A DNA stretch of 64,000 nt from Apostichopus japonicus. Taxonomy: Eukaryota; Echinodermata; Holothuroidea; Aspidochirotida; Stichopodidae. The notes beneath the pieces are model-generated. The model ran no database searches and was not told where the DNA came from. It worked only from the letters and a program-made list of their open reading frames with translations. Position numbers and translations under genes: made by a program. The stretch spans positions 6,864,501 to 6,928,500 of the forward strand of contig NC_092571.1 of the NCBI RefSeq assembly GCF_037975245.1, read 5' to 3'. Below, one piece after another: positions 53,069 to 64,000 of the stretch; positions within the stretch are counted from its first letter, which is position 1; every line of letters starts with the position of its first letter.

Positions 53069-54491
53069 CAGGGGCGTAGCGAGAGGGGGTGTGGGGGGGT
53101 GTCACACCCCCCAATAATTTGGTCGCTGTCGGCAAATTTTGGGTCTGTCGGCAAAAGGAGAAAAGGTGAAGAGAGCGGAAGGGGAAGAAAGAAGGAAAGC
53201 TGAATAGAAAAAGGAGAACGGGAGCTTCTTCCGTGCCAAATTTGACTTAAAATATGCACCAGATTGCATCTAAGGACGTTCAAACTAATTTTTCCAAATG
53301 GGAGGGGTAGACCCCCTACCCTTAGACCCATCCCCCATTTCAGTCACCACTTCCAGATCCGTCGGAAAATCAAATTTGACTTAAAATATGCACCAGATTG
53401 CATCTAAGGACGTTTCAAACTAAAAAATTTCCAAAGGGGAGGGGGACATCCCCTCCCCTTAGACCCCCCCCCATTTCAGTCACCACTTCCAGATCCGTCG
53501 GCAAATCAAATTTGACTTAAAATATACATCAGATTGCATCTAAGGACGTTTCAAAACTAAAAATTAGACCCCTCCCCCATTTCAGCCACCACTTCCAGAT
53601 CCGTCGGCAAATCAAATTTGACTTTAAATATGCACCAGATTGCATCTAAGGACGTTTCAAAACTAAAAAATTGCCAAAGGAGAGGGGGACACCCCCTCCC
53701 CTTAGACCCCTCCCCCATTTCAGTCACCACTTCCAGATCCGTCGGCATATCAAATTTGACTTAAAATATGCACCAGATTGCATCTAAGGACGTTTCAAAA
53801 CTAAAACTTTTCCAAAGGGGAGGGGGACACCACCTCCCCTTAGACCCCTCCCCCATTTCAGTCACCACTTCCAGATCCGTCGGAAAATCAAATTTGACTT
53901 AAAATATGCACCAGATTGCATCTAAGGACGTTTCAAAACTAAAAAATTGCCAAAGGAGAGGGGGACACCCCCTCCCCTTAGACCCCTCCCCCATTTCAGT
54001 CACCACTTCCAGATCCGTCGGCATATCAAATTTGACTTAAAATATGCACCAGATTGCATCTAAGGACGTTTCAAAACTAAAACTTTTCCAAAGGGGAGGG
54101 GGACACCACCACCCCTTAGACCCCTCCCCCATTTCAGTCACCACTTCCAGATCCGTCGGCAAATCAAATTTGACTTAAAATATGCACCAGATTGCATCTA
54201 AGGACGTTTCAAAACTAAAACTTTTCCAAAGCGGAGGGGGACACCACCTCCCCTTAGACCCCTCCCCCATTTCAGTCACCACTTCCAGATCCGTCGGCAA
54301 ATCAAATTTGACTTAAAATATGCACCAGATTGCATCTAAGGACGTTTCAAAACTAAAACTTTTCCAAAGGGGAGGGGGACACCACCTCCCCTTAGACCCC
54401 TCCCCCATTTCAGTCACCACTTCCAGATCCGTCGGCAAATCAAATTCTCCACACCCCCCCCCCCAACAAAAACCCCTTCGCTACGCCCCTG
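53069..54491. mobile_element. hAT-type element (1.42 kb), TSD CTCCCCTT, expanded by an internal minisatellite
   Basis: The left end CAGGGGCGTAGCGAGAGGGG pairs with right end CCCCTTCGCTACGCCCCTG. CTCCCCTT lies directly outside on both sides (53061-53068 and 54492-54499). Most of the interior is a tandem array of a unit containing CACTTCCAGATCCGTCGG, AGATTGCATCTAAGGACG and a GGGGAGGGGGACACC block. No transposase. Open frames here are products of the array. Confidence 0.92.
53225..54446. repeat. About 137-bp tandem array, roughly nine units
   Basis: The landmark AGATTGCATCTAAGGACG recurs nine times between 53260 and 54326, usually 135-140 bp apart, with one shortened unit (about 106 bp, 53530-53636). 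Alternate units share variants (TTGCCAAAGGAG versus TTTTCCAAAGGGG), which suggests duplication of two-unit blocks. Contained wholly within the 53069-54491 element. Confidence 0.9.
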
Positions 54492-55614
54492 CTCCCCTTA
54501 TACACTACGGACGACCTAACATATTACCCTACCCTAACCCCCCCCCCCCTACAGAATAGGTGGTTGCACCCTATACCTGCTATACACATCAACATTTTAG
54601 AACGATCTTCGGTGGAAGAAACGAAGTCCGATCAGAACCCCTTTCACTTGTTTCCTCCAAAGAGGGTACATCCACCCGATGGCTTCTGTTCGCAATTATA
54701 TGCTATGAAACCTATTCTCACTCGGTGATTGCTATAGTTGCTGAACAACCGGTACAGCTTGAGTCCTGGTCTGAGTTAACCAACCAGTATCGGACCCAGG
54801 CCAATTATAACTTTGCTTGCCTATATAGGTCTTATAAAATAAGCACTTAAAACCGATGTTTACTGAAACATTTACCAACCGTTAGGAGAATTTAAACATA
54901 TCGGTGGGATCGATTCGAATTCCGGATGCAGTAAGTTCGATCCAAATTTGAGTTCATGACAACCCCGAGTCAGAATCCGGGGACTCGAGTCCTAATCAGG
55001 ACACATCTGCCACTGTTTGTCTGTCGTCATTTAACTCTGAATTAGGCGTGGTTGATGTAGGTTGATCGCCTCTCTGTTTATTGATCAATCAGTCACTATA
55101 ACAACTTACTGTCACCTCGTGTCTGTAATCTGTTTTCTTTCTTTTAAGTTATTTTTTGCCGACACTAATATATAGGTCAGTATCTTCGCACGTATAAACC
55201 AACCCTCCCAGTTCACCGATTCGGTCTTCTCTCTGTTGAAAACTGAACCCTTACAAACGTGGGAACCAATCTGACCATAAGTAAAACCGATACTCAGTCG
55301 AAAACAAAGCGGTTTTTTTCAAGTTCAAAGTCCTGACGTTATTATACAAACTCTTTACTTTTTTGCACACTACTCAGTATATGCAAAAGAGTTATAGGTT
55401 TATTATATTCGTTGTACAGGCCAACGGCGAGTCGAAACATAAATATTAGCAATATCCAAGAAGAAAGCGTAAATTTGAACACCTCTTAATACAATGCTCT
55501 TATAGCGCTCGCTTTATTTACAAATTTACAAATTCAAAACAGCATAAAATAGCACGTAGTGTATCATTGCATTGTGTTACTAACTATAAACGGTGTACGT
55601 ACGCTACCGTAGAT

Positions 55615-56694
55615 CAGGCGCGGCGGAACGGAAAAATTATTGGGGGGGCTAATGTGTGGAGACTATCTAAGCGGAGCGCCACCATCGGTTGGCGCGGAGC
55701 GTACAAGAAAATTTTGGGTTTTTTCAAACACCCAGATGGCCGGAAACGGCACTTTCCGAGTGTTTTATGCTGCGAATACCTAGCCCTAAAATATGGTCTC
55801 AAGCCTGCAATTTCTCAGATTGCACGTAAAAGTCTGTAAAACATTGTAATTTGTATATTCGATGGTTTTTTAAGAGAGTAGCTATTACTCGTAGTGTACT
55901 CGCCAAGATGTTTTTGAGTGTAGTAAGGGCAGTGGCGGAGCTAGAGTATTGGTCAGGGAGGGCAAGAATGGTCTGTAGGGGCGCTTTCGACACTATCTAA
56001 GCGGAGCGCCACCACAGGTTTGCGCGGAGCGTACAGAAAATTTTTGAGTAAAGATACTCCCTAGATTGCAGGAAATGACCCTTTCCGGGGCCTTGCTAAT
56101 TTGCAGATAAACGGAGAATAAATAGGTGTCGTCGCCATTTTGTCGGAAAATTACACCAACAGAATATGACAAATGTCAATAGGTATATGAGAGCGCAATA
56201 AAATAGTCAAAAATCGCGAATAAATAAAAAGTAGTGAAAAGCTGAAAAGGGCGCCAGCAGTCCATTTGAGTCCGTCAGGGGGGGGGGGCATCCGCCCCCT
56301 GACTGTATATATGGACGCTCCGCCACTAAGTAAGGGGATGTTGGAGAACTGGCTGAAATGAGGCAAGTCATTGGCCTAAGACGAGTTGTGTTACGCTTAC
56401 CGGTACTCACACTCACTGCTTCCACTTTTCACGGGGCGTGAAGACGCGGTTGGGGTGACAATGTGGTCTATAGCCAGGGGACGGGCCGAGGGTCCCCCAG
56501 CAATTACTAAAATTATTACACCTATAGAGTATACGTGTGCATCGGACAGATCGACAAGTATGCATTGAAAAATGGGCAGATGCACGTTTCGGAGCCTTGG
56601 TAAATATTGGGGGGGGCTTATCATGCATTTGCCCCCTCAACTTTTTTATTGGGGGGGCTGAGCCCCCCAAGCCCCCCGGGTTCCGCCGCCACTG
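55615..56694. mobile_element. hAT-type element (1080 bp), TSD CCGTAGAT, host of a nested element
   Basis: The left end CAGGCGCGGCGGAACGG pairs with right end CCGGGTTCCGCCGCCACTG. CCGTAGAT is found at 55607-55614 and 56695-56702. Removing the nested element at 55930-56328 and one copy of its target duplication leaves about 673 bp. The left part carries the ACTATCTAAGCGGAGCGCC core; the right end has a GGGGGGGCTGAGCCCCCC hairpin. Confidence 0.9.
55930..56328. mobile_element. Nested hAT-type MITE (399 bp), TSD AGTAAGGG
   Basis: The left end CAGTGGCGGAGCTAGAG and right end GCTCCGCCACTA are inverted repeats; the last base is A where sister elements have G. AGTAAGGG flanks it on both sides (55922-55929 and 56329-56336). 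It is a close relative of the 42893 element across its whole length, including GGTCTGTAGGGGCGCTTT and GGGCGCCAGCAGTCCATTTG. Confidence 0.92.
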
Positions 56695-56865
56695 CCGTAG
56701 ATAAAGAAGTCTAATTCACCATAATTGATATCGTTGCACAAACGTGATGATTAAAACCAGCATGTTGGGTCAGAAACAATTCCCTTTGATAAAGGTAAAT
56801 TTATGATCAATTTCCATTAAATAATCAAGAGAACTCGTTCAATCTAAGTTAAAGTGGAGATCCGG

Positions 56866-56899
56866 GGGGGGGGGGTGGAGGTGAGGATGGTGGGGAGGG
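56866..56899. repeat. G-rich simple tract
   Basis: A run of about 13 G continues into GGAGGTGAGGATGGTGGGGAGGGG. Other G/C runs lie at 57395-57417 (C) and 57522-57541 (G). The stretch 56703-57950 otherwise holds nothing I can name. Confidence 0.85.
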
Positions 56900-57958
56900 G
56901 AAGCGGTTCTCATACGATTTAACGGCATTGATAGCCGGTGTTCTGGATTTTTAATATAGCTTAGACTTAAGAAGATTTGACCGAAAAAGCAACATATATA
57001 CTACTAAGGAACAGTTAAGATAGATAAGGATGGAACACGGAATTCCGAATCAACTTCTTTATGGTGTTCTTTCTTGAGATTTCAGTTCAGTTGCCCTCAA
57101 TCATTTACGGCCCATGGCCCAATATCTTCCACGAGAATTGAGCACGACCCACCAGGTCTGACATGGCATCCCTCGAAATCGTTGTTCAGAATGCATTTAA
57201 GCTATAACTTCGACTATGTACATGATGCAAGGAAGTATAGATAACACACTAACTGGAGGGAAAATTGCCCACCTAGTAAATTAATTTTCCTTCAAGTTTT
57301 CATTTCCATATCAGAGGCATGCATAAACAACAACCAGAACATTGGGTGTCTATCTAACGTGTATATCCGATAAAGACGTATGACAATCCCTCACTCCCCC
57401 CCCCCCCCCCGCCCCCTCTTTATTTGAAAACTACATGGTCTGAAAATGTCCTCAAAACGGATCATTCAAAAGCCTCTAACACCTTGACCATAAACAATCT
57501 CTAATTATTATTATTTTTTAAGGGGGGGGTGGGGGGGGGGGCTGGACTGTACAGTATCCTGGTTTAAATGAAAATATTGAGACATAATACGGCCTATTTA
57601 CATTTATATTTTTTTTTCCAAAATAGCGTAATCAGTGGTTTGTTGAATGTAAACTTGTATGGAAAATCAGATAATTAAAGCTCAATAACCCAGTAAATTA
57701 ATCTTATTACTGAATCGATTTGATGTTAAGAAATTAACTTAATCGATCGTCTCCGGCAAGCTCCAGATAAAGGCGATAGATATATTTTCCGACATCTGCA
57801 GGGAAAAGCGCGCGATACATCGAAAATGTTTCCCAAAACGACTTGTGGGTCGCGCCCCGTAGTTTGCAGACCGTTGGTTTAGGGTGCACAGAAAGTTTAA
57901 AGAAAGGTTTTCTTCCATATACATACATGTTTTACACTCTTTTACCATCATTTACTTG

Positions 57959-58489
57959 CATGGGCGTAGGGAGCCTAATTTGATTTGGGGGGGGGGGGGG
58001 GCTTTAACGACTTGCCCGAAAAATATAACCAAAATTTTTCACATCTTAATGTGCATATCATATAGGCATTCATCGGTTATTACATCACATGCCAATAACA
58101 TACAATCATTTTCCGTGTTTTTACCCTTCCATATTGGTAAAAATTATTGGGGAAGTCGTTACAATAATAATATCAGTTTAACCATTGAAAAAACACATTG
58201 CAAATTATTCTTCTTTCAGTAGGTGCCTGATAAATTCTCAGCATATTGCCCGAATTTTCACAAAACAATGAAAAACACACTGCAAATTATTCTTCTGTCA
58301 GAAGGTGCCCGAAAAATTCTCAGCATATTGCCCGAAGTTTCACCAAAAAAAAATTGAAAAACGCATTGCAAATTATTCTTCTTTCAGTAGGTGCCCGAAA
58401 AATTCTCAGCATATTGCCCGAATTTTCACAAACAATTTTGGTTGGGGGCTGCAGCCCCCAGCCCCCCCCCCCCGCCTCCCACGCCTATG
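57959..58489. mobile_element. hAT-type MITE (531 bp), TSD TTTACTTG, with an internal 3-unit repeat
   Basis: The left end CATGGGCGTAGGGAGCC and right end CCTCCCACGCCTATG are inverted repeats. TTTACTTG is directly outside at 57951-57958 and 58490-58497. Inside, a unit of about 75-80 bp with TGCAAATTATTCTTCT and TTCTCAGCATATTGCCCGAA is repeated three times (about 58190-58440). The right end carries GGGGGCTGCAGCCCCC. Confidence 0.92.
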
Positions 58490-58497
58490 TTTACTTG

Positions 58498-60980
58498 CCC
58501 GACTTACGACTTCGCTTCTTCTTCTTCTTGTTTTCTGTCACGTGTAGAATTGAAAAGTACTATGCCCTTCAGAGAATCTTTGTAATCTGTTTGCGTGTTC
58601 ATGGATCATAATGGAGCCATTGTTAAACTGAATGTATAGAGACATATTGCGTGCATATACCAAAAAAACTTAATTAGTCGCAGGGACTATAGAGAGCGTC
58701 CGTTACCACTTGAAATGGCGGAACCGAGACTGGACCAAGTATTACTAAAACATATAAGATAATACAAACACTTATTAAGCCTATAAATAACACTGTCATT
58801 ATAGCTGTGTGTTTTACATGCCAAGCCTATAAGTTGCTTACGCAGGTATGGGAGGAAATTGCTATTGTTATAATATATCGTGATTGAGCTATTGTATACT
58901 TTCTTCCATAATTTCAAGGATAATTTTCATCGTATATATAGCCTATACTTGCGGAGAATTCGTAAACTAACATCAGTAATTAAAAGCCAAGTATATACAT
59001 GTATGGGTGCACTGAGAACACGTATGAATGATGGTATATAGGATGTGTAGGTTACTATTAGCATTGAAAACAAACTCCTGCTTTAGCAGGGATACTGGAC
59101 AGATGTAGCTAATCAAATCTCAGATATTATCAGTCTAACTGCGCCATTGATAACTGAGGCTATACGATAAGTGACCATCAAACCCAGATGAACACACAAT
59201 TACATTGTTATGACTTACGTAAGCGAGTGATTAGTCATTCACAATTCTTACCTGCAATCACTATGGATTTATCGCAAGGTCTTCTCAATGATAAACAACA
59301 TTGGCAGACTCTCATAGCTTACATCTATCAAGTTTGATACATCGGTTTAGGAATCTATTGTTGCTGACTAAATCTGTTTCTCCATCAAGCCATGAATTTT
59401 GTTCACAATAGCTGTAAGTTAGCATTCTCGAATAGGAATAATAAAGACGCTTGCAATCCACCAGGAACGATGGTATGGTAATAAGGTTCAAAAGTTTCAA
59501 AATATATTAAAGATGCGAACACACAATTTCTGCATGGAATTCAACGGATGAAAACTCGTTATATAGTAACTAGTTGTAAGGAGTCAATCTTTGTTGACGG
59601 AGAGCAGAATTCTGTTAAAATATTATCATACATATTATATAGCCTAACTTACGATTCCAAGTAAAAACGAGGCTTTAAAGTAATGAATATTGACAACTGT
59701 AAGAAAGGGCGGACATCTAATGATCGGTAACTAAGACGAACCACGAAATGATTTTACCGCTTTGCTGAAAATGTTTAATTGTTCATTTACTTGATTCGAT
59801 AAAGCAAACTCAAGTTTAACTCTATTCATTCAGCCGTTTTGTCGTTAAGGATGAATTGACAGATGCAATCAAATCGGCAAGTAACCTACGACTGTATATC
59901 TAGCAAATCAAGTCTACGAAGAATTTTTAATGAAGTACTTTGTTTTATTATCATTATTTTTACACAAGTTCTTTTCGCAAAGTTTGAAGAAAGTGAGTAA
60001 TTTTCATTCCATAGGTATTAACTATAGCATATTAGGACCCTCTTGTTATCCCCCACTCCCCCCCCCCCCACACCACCATACCCTTACCAGAAACATCTAC
60101 ATTGTCAGAGATAGAAACCACTGAACACTCAACATTAAAGTTTAAACATTAAATATATAAATTTGATCGAAGTAAGACACCACCACTCATCCATCATTAT
60201 CTCAAATAAACCTTCTTCATTGGTTGGCTTGTGAACTTTTAGCACCGATAACTGATTCAAACATAATGCAAGTAGACTGCTTTAATATGTTGTCATTAGT
60301 CATCCGGTAGAATTTAGTGGATGATTGACATAAGTCATTTGTCAAGTCTTCAGAGGGTCTTTAGAAATATGAATCCAAATATTATCATTTCCCTCATGTT
60401 AATATCTACTGCTTAACTCCAACAGATTCTTGACAATATGAAGGTGACTTTCACAACATATAGTGTGTAAATCGACGCCTGTTGAAGGTTACCCAAATAC
60501 CAGCCTTTAAAATAGAATGAAATTCAACGGTTACACGGCTTGTATACACAATCAAGCATTTTCTCATTCTTTCATATTTTTAGGCAACTCAACTGTTGAT
60601 TGACAACGATCGGAACCTTGAATTTGAGATTTTCGTGGTATTTTAAAGCATATTTTTGCTTTTGATCAACTTTTTTTTATCAAACCGACCGAATTTACCC
60701 CAAAAATAAGGTTATATTTGACAAACTAAACACTTTCCTACGTTTTAATTTCTATGAAATGAAGATGAACATTCTATTCGTAATATTTCGTACTCCAGAC
60801 ACTATGCATTCTAGTTCAACTTACACGTACACAAAAAGGGAATATTTAAAATATGTTGTCTTTTTGCCATAATCCAAACTTGACTACAAGGTCAATAGTG
60901 AAACACATTATCATGGAATTTTAGTATTGACCAGTAGAGTTGAGAAAACTTATCAGCCCCAATCAGACAGTTACATCTTT
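58498..60980. other. No supportable gene or repeat family
   Basis: AT-rich sequence with short open frames lacking domains. A C run lies at 60051-60069. One ATG-initiated signal-peptide-like stretch at 59930-59992 (plus) is discussed under findings but is too weak to call a gene. Confidence 0.5.
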
Positions 60981-60981
60981 A

Positions 60982-61380
60982 CTAAGGCATTGAAGACTCG
61001 CCCCCAAACCGCGTGCCGCCCTCTGAAAAAGTTAACTTTCCGTTGCTTGCAAGTGAAGTTTTCTTCTAATTGTCGCTACAAGATGCAGACAGTAATGAAA
61101 CGTGATACCTTGTTATCTTTTATCTGCACCTGAGATCAGGGAGTTCCATAAAACTCCATGCTGCGATGTCCATCGCTGCTATGTACACTGTGTTGTGGGT
61201 ATTGACCGTTGCTGCATGTATTGACTGTACACTAGTGTCTAATTACCGACGGTAGCTAGCTGTGTGTGTATTTTCTGGGATCGATGGTGGTGTCTAACAC
61301 TTCTGTTACACCACATTCGAAACTAGGTCAGATTACCGGCATTAGACGTTTCTTTGTGCGCGAGTCTTCACTCCCTTTAA
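60982..61380. mobile_element. TTAA MITE, copy 3 (inverted relative to copies 1 and 2)
   Basis: The right end GCGCGAGTCTTCACTCCCTTTAA and left end CTAAGGCATTGAAGACTCGC match the termini of the 7243 element in reverse. The left TTAA has changed to CTAA. The body is longer (399 bp) and keeps segments that are deleted in the 7243 copy. Confidence 0.78.
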
Positions 61381-61767
61381 GACGAATACCGTATTCCTCT
61401 TCACTTGGAATGCACTGGACTCGATTTCCTTGAATATGGCAGATTTCAGGTTCCGTACCGTGAAAGATATTTCCGGTAAAGTGTAATAGGAGAACTTTAG
61501 CCTGCCTAACTCTTCAAACAAACAATTCTGTGATGTTATTGAATTGTTTGCCCATGAGTATAATATGTTCAAATATTGATGACAAGTATGAAGTAGAGTA
61601 AAATGATTTATGTTAACATCCAAGAAATGGATATTGTTATTTACGGTCACAAATAAGAGGACATTGTTTATCGTATAGACCGTGTTCAAATGTAGCAGTC
61701 ATTCGAATTCTTCCGAAGTCATGATCCATTGCGTAAAATGTGTTCCACCAATCACATGTCTGCTTGT

Positions 61768-62025
61768 AAGAAATCGACATACGTCGAATTAAATTGACAT
61801 TATGTCGGTTTCTCGTGCTCTCATTGGACGACCAGTGTCATATGTTGTTTGTTAGCGCTCTGATTGAAAAAAAATCGACATATGTCAAATTAAACTGACG
61901 TATTTCGGTTTCTCGTGCTCTCATTGGACGACCAGAGCACAAGAAAACGACATGTGACTATGATCGTCCAATGAAAGCACGAGAAGCTTACATATGTCAG
62001 TTTAATTCGACATATGTCGATTTCA
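61768..62025. repeat. Two direct and one inverted copy of a 65-bp CATATG-rich block
   Basis: Blocks at about 61768-61833 and 61869-61934 are direct repeats (ATCGACATA.GTC, GGTTTCTCGTGCTCTCATTG, GACGACCAG). The block at about 61961-62023 is the inverted form, so the region can fold back. CATATGTCG-type palindromes recur at the block ends. No coding content. Confidence 0.8.
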
Positions 62026-62747
62026 GGACTTATGGCACACTACGTACATCACACGTGTTACGATTGTACAGATTACCTCTGCTGCTTTTGAATATTGCGA
62101 TTGCATACCGAATACTAGATTTTCCATTACACCAAGATGAATTTAATTACCGAAGTAATTAGTGTCGAGAATTCCTTGAATTCGTTGGATGTCAGGGGTT
62201 ATAATTAAAAGACGTTCCCTTCATTATTTCCACTGAAACTTGATTAATGATGATTATCAATTAACTGCATTGTTATCAAGAACATCGACAATGTATTTAC
62301 CTGATCGCAGATAGCTAATTTGAGAGTATAAACAAATGTTGACGACGTAAGATAATAAACTATTCATATAATTAAAAATTCAAACACATTGAAAAGGTCA
62401 TCAGCAGGCACCTGGCAACTATTTTTTAGCATTCCAAAAATTGCTAGAAATGTTCCAAAGTACTTTCCTGGCGGTTTTGGTGCTCAAATTATTTCTAGAC
62501 ATTAAGAATTGATAAAACAAAAGACAATTAAATGTCTCAGTCTGGATAACAATACTTTTAGTGTGGCAGTAAAATGATTATTGATAGTTGTTATTTGAGC
62601 ATGAGTGACCATAATTTGGTGCAATACACTGATGACCTTCAAAAAGAAATCAAATTTTAAAAGCAGATCAATATTATTGTATGAATGTCTAAATCCCATG
62701 TTTTAATTACTAACATAGGTTAGCTTGTCTTCCCTCCCTCGTGAGAA

Positions 62748-62870
62748 ATGAATGGGTTCAAGTTGATATATTAATTAATTCAGGACAACTCTTTAATTAA
62801 TAAATGATGAATGGGTTCAAGTTGATACACTAATTAATTCAGGGGCAACTCTTTTATTAATAAATGGTGA
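62748..62870. repeat. Tandem duplication, about 62-bp unit, two copies
   Basis: TGAATGGGTTCAAGTTGATA is followed in both copies by TTAATTAATTCAGG, CAACTCTTT and ATTAATAAATG.TGA. Copies differ at a handful of bases. Confidence 0.88.
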
Positions 62871-64000
62871 CTAATCTATCTATCACTTCCATGTAGGTTA
62901 CTCGTTGTCGCATGGTATATGGGTAGAGGTTCTATCTGACATTTAAACCTGCTATATCATAAATAATGCAATAAAGATCTAAAAGTGAGAAATGGCAATG
63001 TGTTGGTGACATTCATGGGTAGGCTACTTACCCTATCCTATCCCACTCGAGTTCTTGAGTGTGTCGTGCATCTCTTTCCCTATAGAGGTGAGGGATGTTA
63101 AAGGGGAAGGGATGTTAAGCCTTTGGGGGGGTATCTAATTGTGAGGCGTTCGAACGATACTTTTAATTGATCCGCCTTTTGTATAACATAAGCCGACATG
63201 ATGTGCATAGCTCATTCTCTTTTAGATGAGGGTTCTATTAGTACGCATAAACTAGGCCGAATATAGACGCCATCCTGTATCCGCCTTGACGGGGTTCCGT
63301 AATCAGACAATCAGCCCAGTTGCAATTATTGCGATTATTTATGTAAACATATTTATGTAACATTCAGACGTGAAACAGAGTTACTTGTTTTTGTATACAC
63401 CCCATGACTGTCCTACATTCGATCCTGGAAGCTACAAGGTATGGACTAATTGCCTGGCATGTTCAATTTGTCGTAACATTAGTTAGCACACCATGCTATA
63501 GTTGTAAGCGGCAAGGACTAAAACGGTGTCTTGGAATTGAAGATATCGGATACCGGTGTCGTCGGTTTGATGAACTCCTGGCGTCTGTAGAGAACGCGCC
63601 TACATGTTCACAACTGCAGTAACCAGCTCCATACATTGACAACCTTGTTGTTTCGACAGCTAACTCACAAGACGCGGTTCACTTGATCTCGTTTTAGTTC
63701 AGCGGTAATATAGTTGAATTTAGCCGACGTTTGCGTGTTCTATCACGTCAACGCTCCCGGAACGGTCCTCGTCAGTTCTACAAGAAGCTGTTAGTCTGCC
63801 TTGATTTCTGTATAAAGAGACGTCTTGTTTGTTGATATGATGTAAGCAGAATGAAAAATGAGATAAACATACAATTTTCAGCTAAAATGCCCCGAATATG
63901 AAAATAAAGAAACATGGACTGACATAAACCATGCGGCAACGTTAGTAATTAAACAACATGTACTACAGGAGGCAGATTTTAATTACGAAACAGCGGACGC
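62871..64000. other. No supportable feature
   Basis: Mixed-composition sequence with somewhat higher GC toward the end. Open frames such as 63404-63622 (plus) show no recognisable domain, signal or splice logic. Confidence 0.5.

Noticed and set aside
53068-54559. Several open frames with repeated proline-rich peptides
   Set aside because: They are translations of the 137-bp tandem array within a non-autonomous transposon.
63404-63622. 72-codon Cys-containing plus-strand frame
   Set aside because: No domain, no signal peptide and no supporting splice sites; cysteine spacing fits no family known to me.

Overview
This is a repeat-rich, AT-rich, intron-dominated piece of an animal nuclear genome. 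Spliced exons with GT..AG borders, very long introns, short inverted-repeat transposons, LINE tails and a tRNA-derived SINE are all present, and nothing looks bacterial. The repeat style (CAGGGGCGTAG-type hAT termini, dispersed TGACC/AGGTCA repeats) suggests a marine invertebrate deuterostome such as an echinoderm. That placement is an inference, not a proof.

Only one gene can be supported. It is the 5' part of a minus-strand gene for a secreted protein laid out as signal peptide, low-complexity Tyr/Gly linker, EMI domain and EGF-like domain. The domain order and diagnostic residues resemble MEGF6 (multiple EGF-like domains 6). Four coding exons lie at 49771-49958, 46911-47048, 43311-43420 and 1790-1894. 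Their reading phases (2, 2, 1, 1) join without conflict and give about 180 residues. The third intron is about 41.4 kb, so the gene fills roughly the left 50 kb and continues past base 1. A possible 5' UTR intron lies at 49965-50316.

The introns hold repeats. From left to right these are a 34-bp minisatellite (5.65-6.05 kb), three copies of a TTAA-ended MITE (7.2, 31.3 and 61.0 kb), a near-perfect 170-bp-arm foldback element (9.4-9.9 kb) with a half copy at 29.7 kb, a tRNA-derived SINE (11.15 kb), a hAT-type MITE (18.05 kb), a second MITE (19.0 kb), a second foldback (20.5 kb), LINE 3' ends (21.1 and 41.6 kb), and a 2.7-kb tandem region dense in AGGTCA half-sites bounded by a 13-bp inverted repeat (23.46-26.14 kb). 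Exon 3 is hemmed in by a hAT MITE 88 bp past its donor and a tandem duplication of its own splice acceptor.

Upstream of the gene, 50.8-58.5 kb is a cluster of hAT-type non-autonomous elements. Each has a recognisable pair of termini and a perfect 8-bp target-site duplication. One element is nested inside another, and one has grown an internal array of about nine 137-bp repeats. From 58.5 kb to the end I see no convincing gene, only small repeat blocks. I found no undescribed multi-gene system. The most interesting content is transposon architecture and how it has altered the intron landscape of the MEGF6-like gene.
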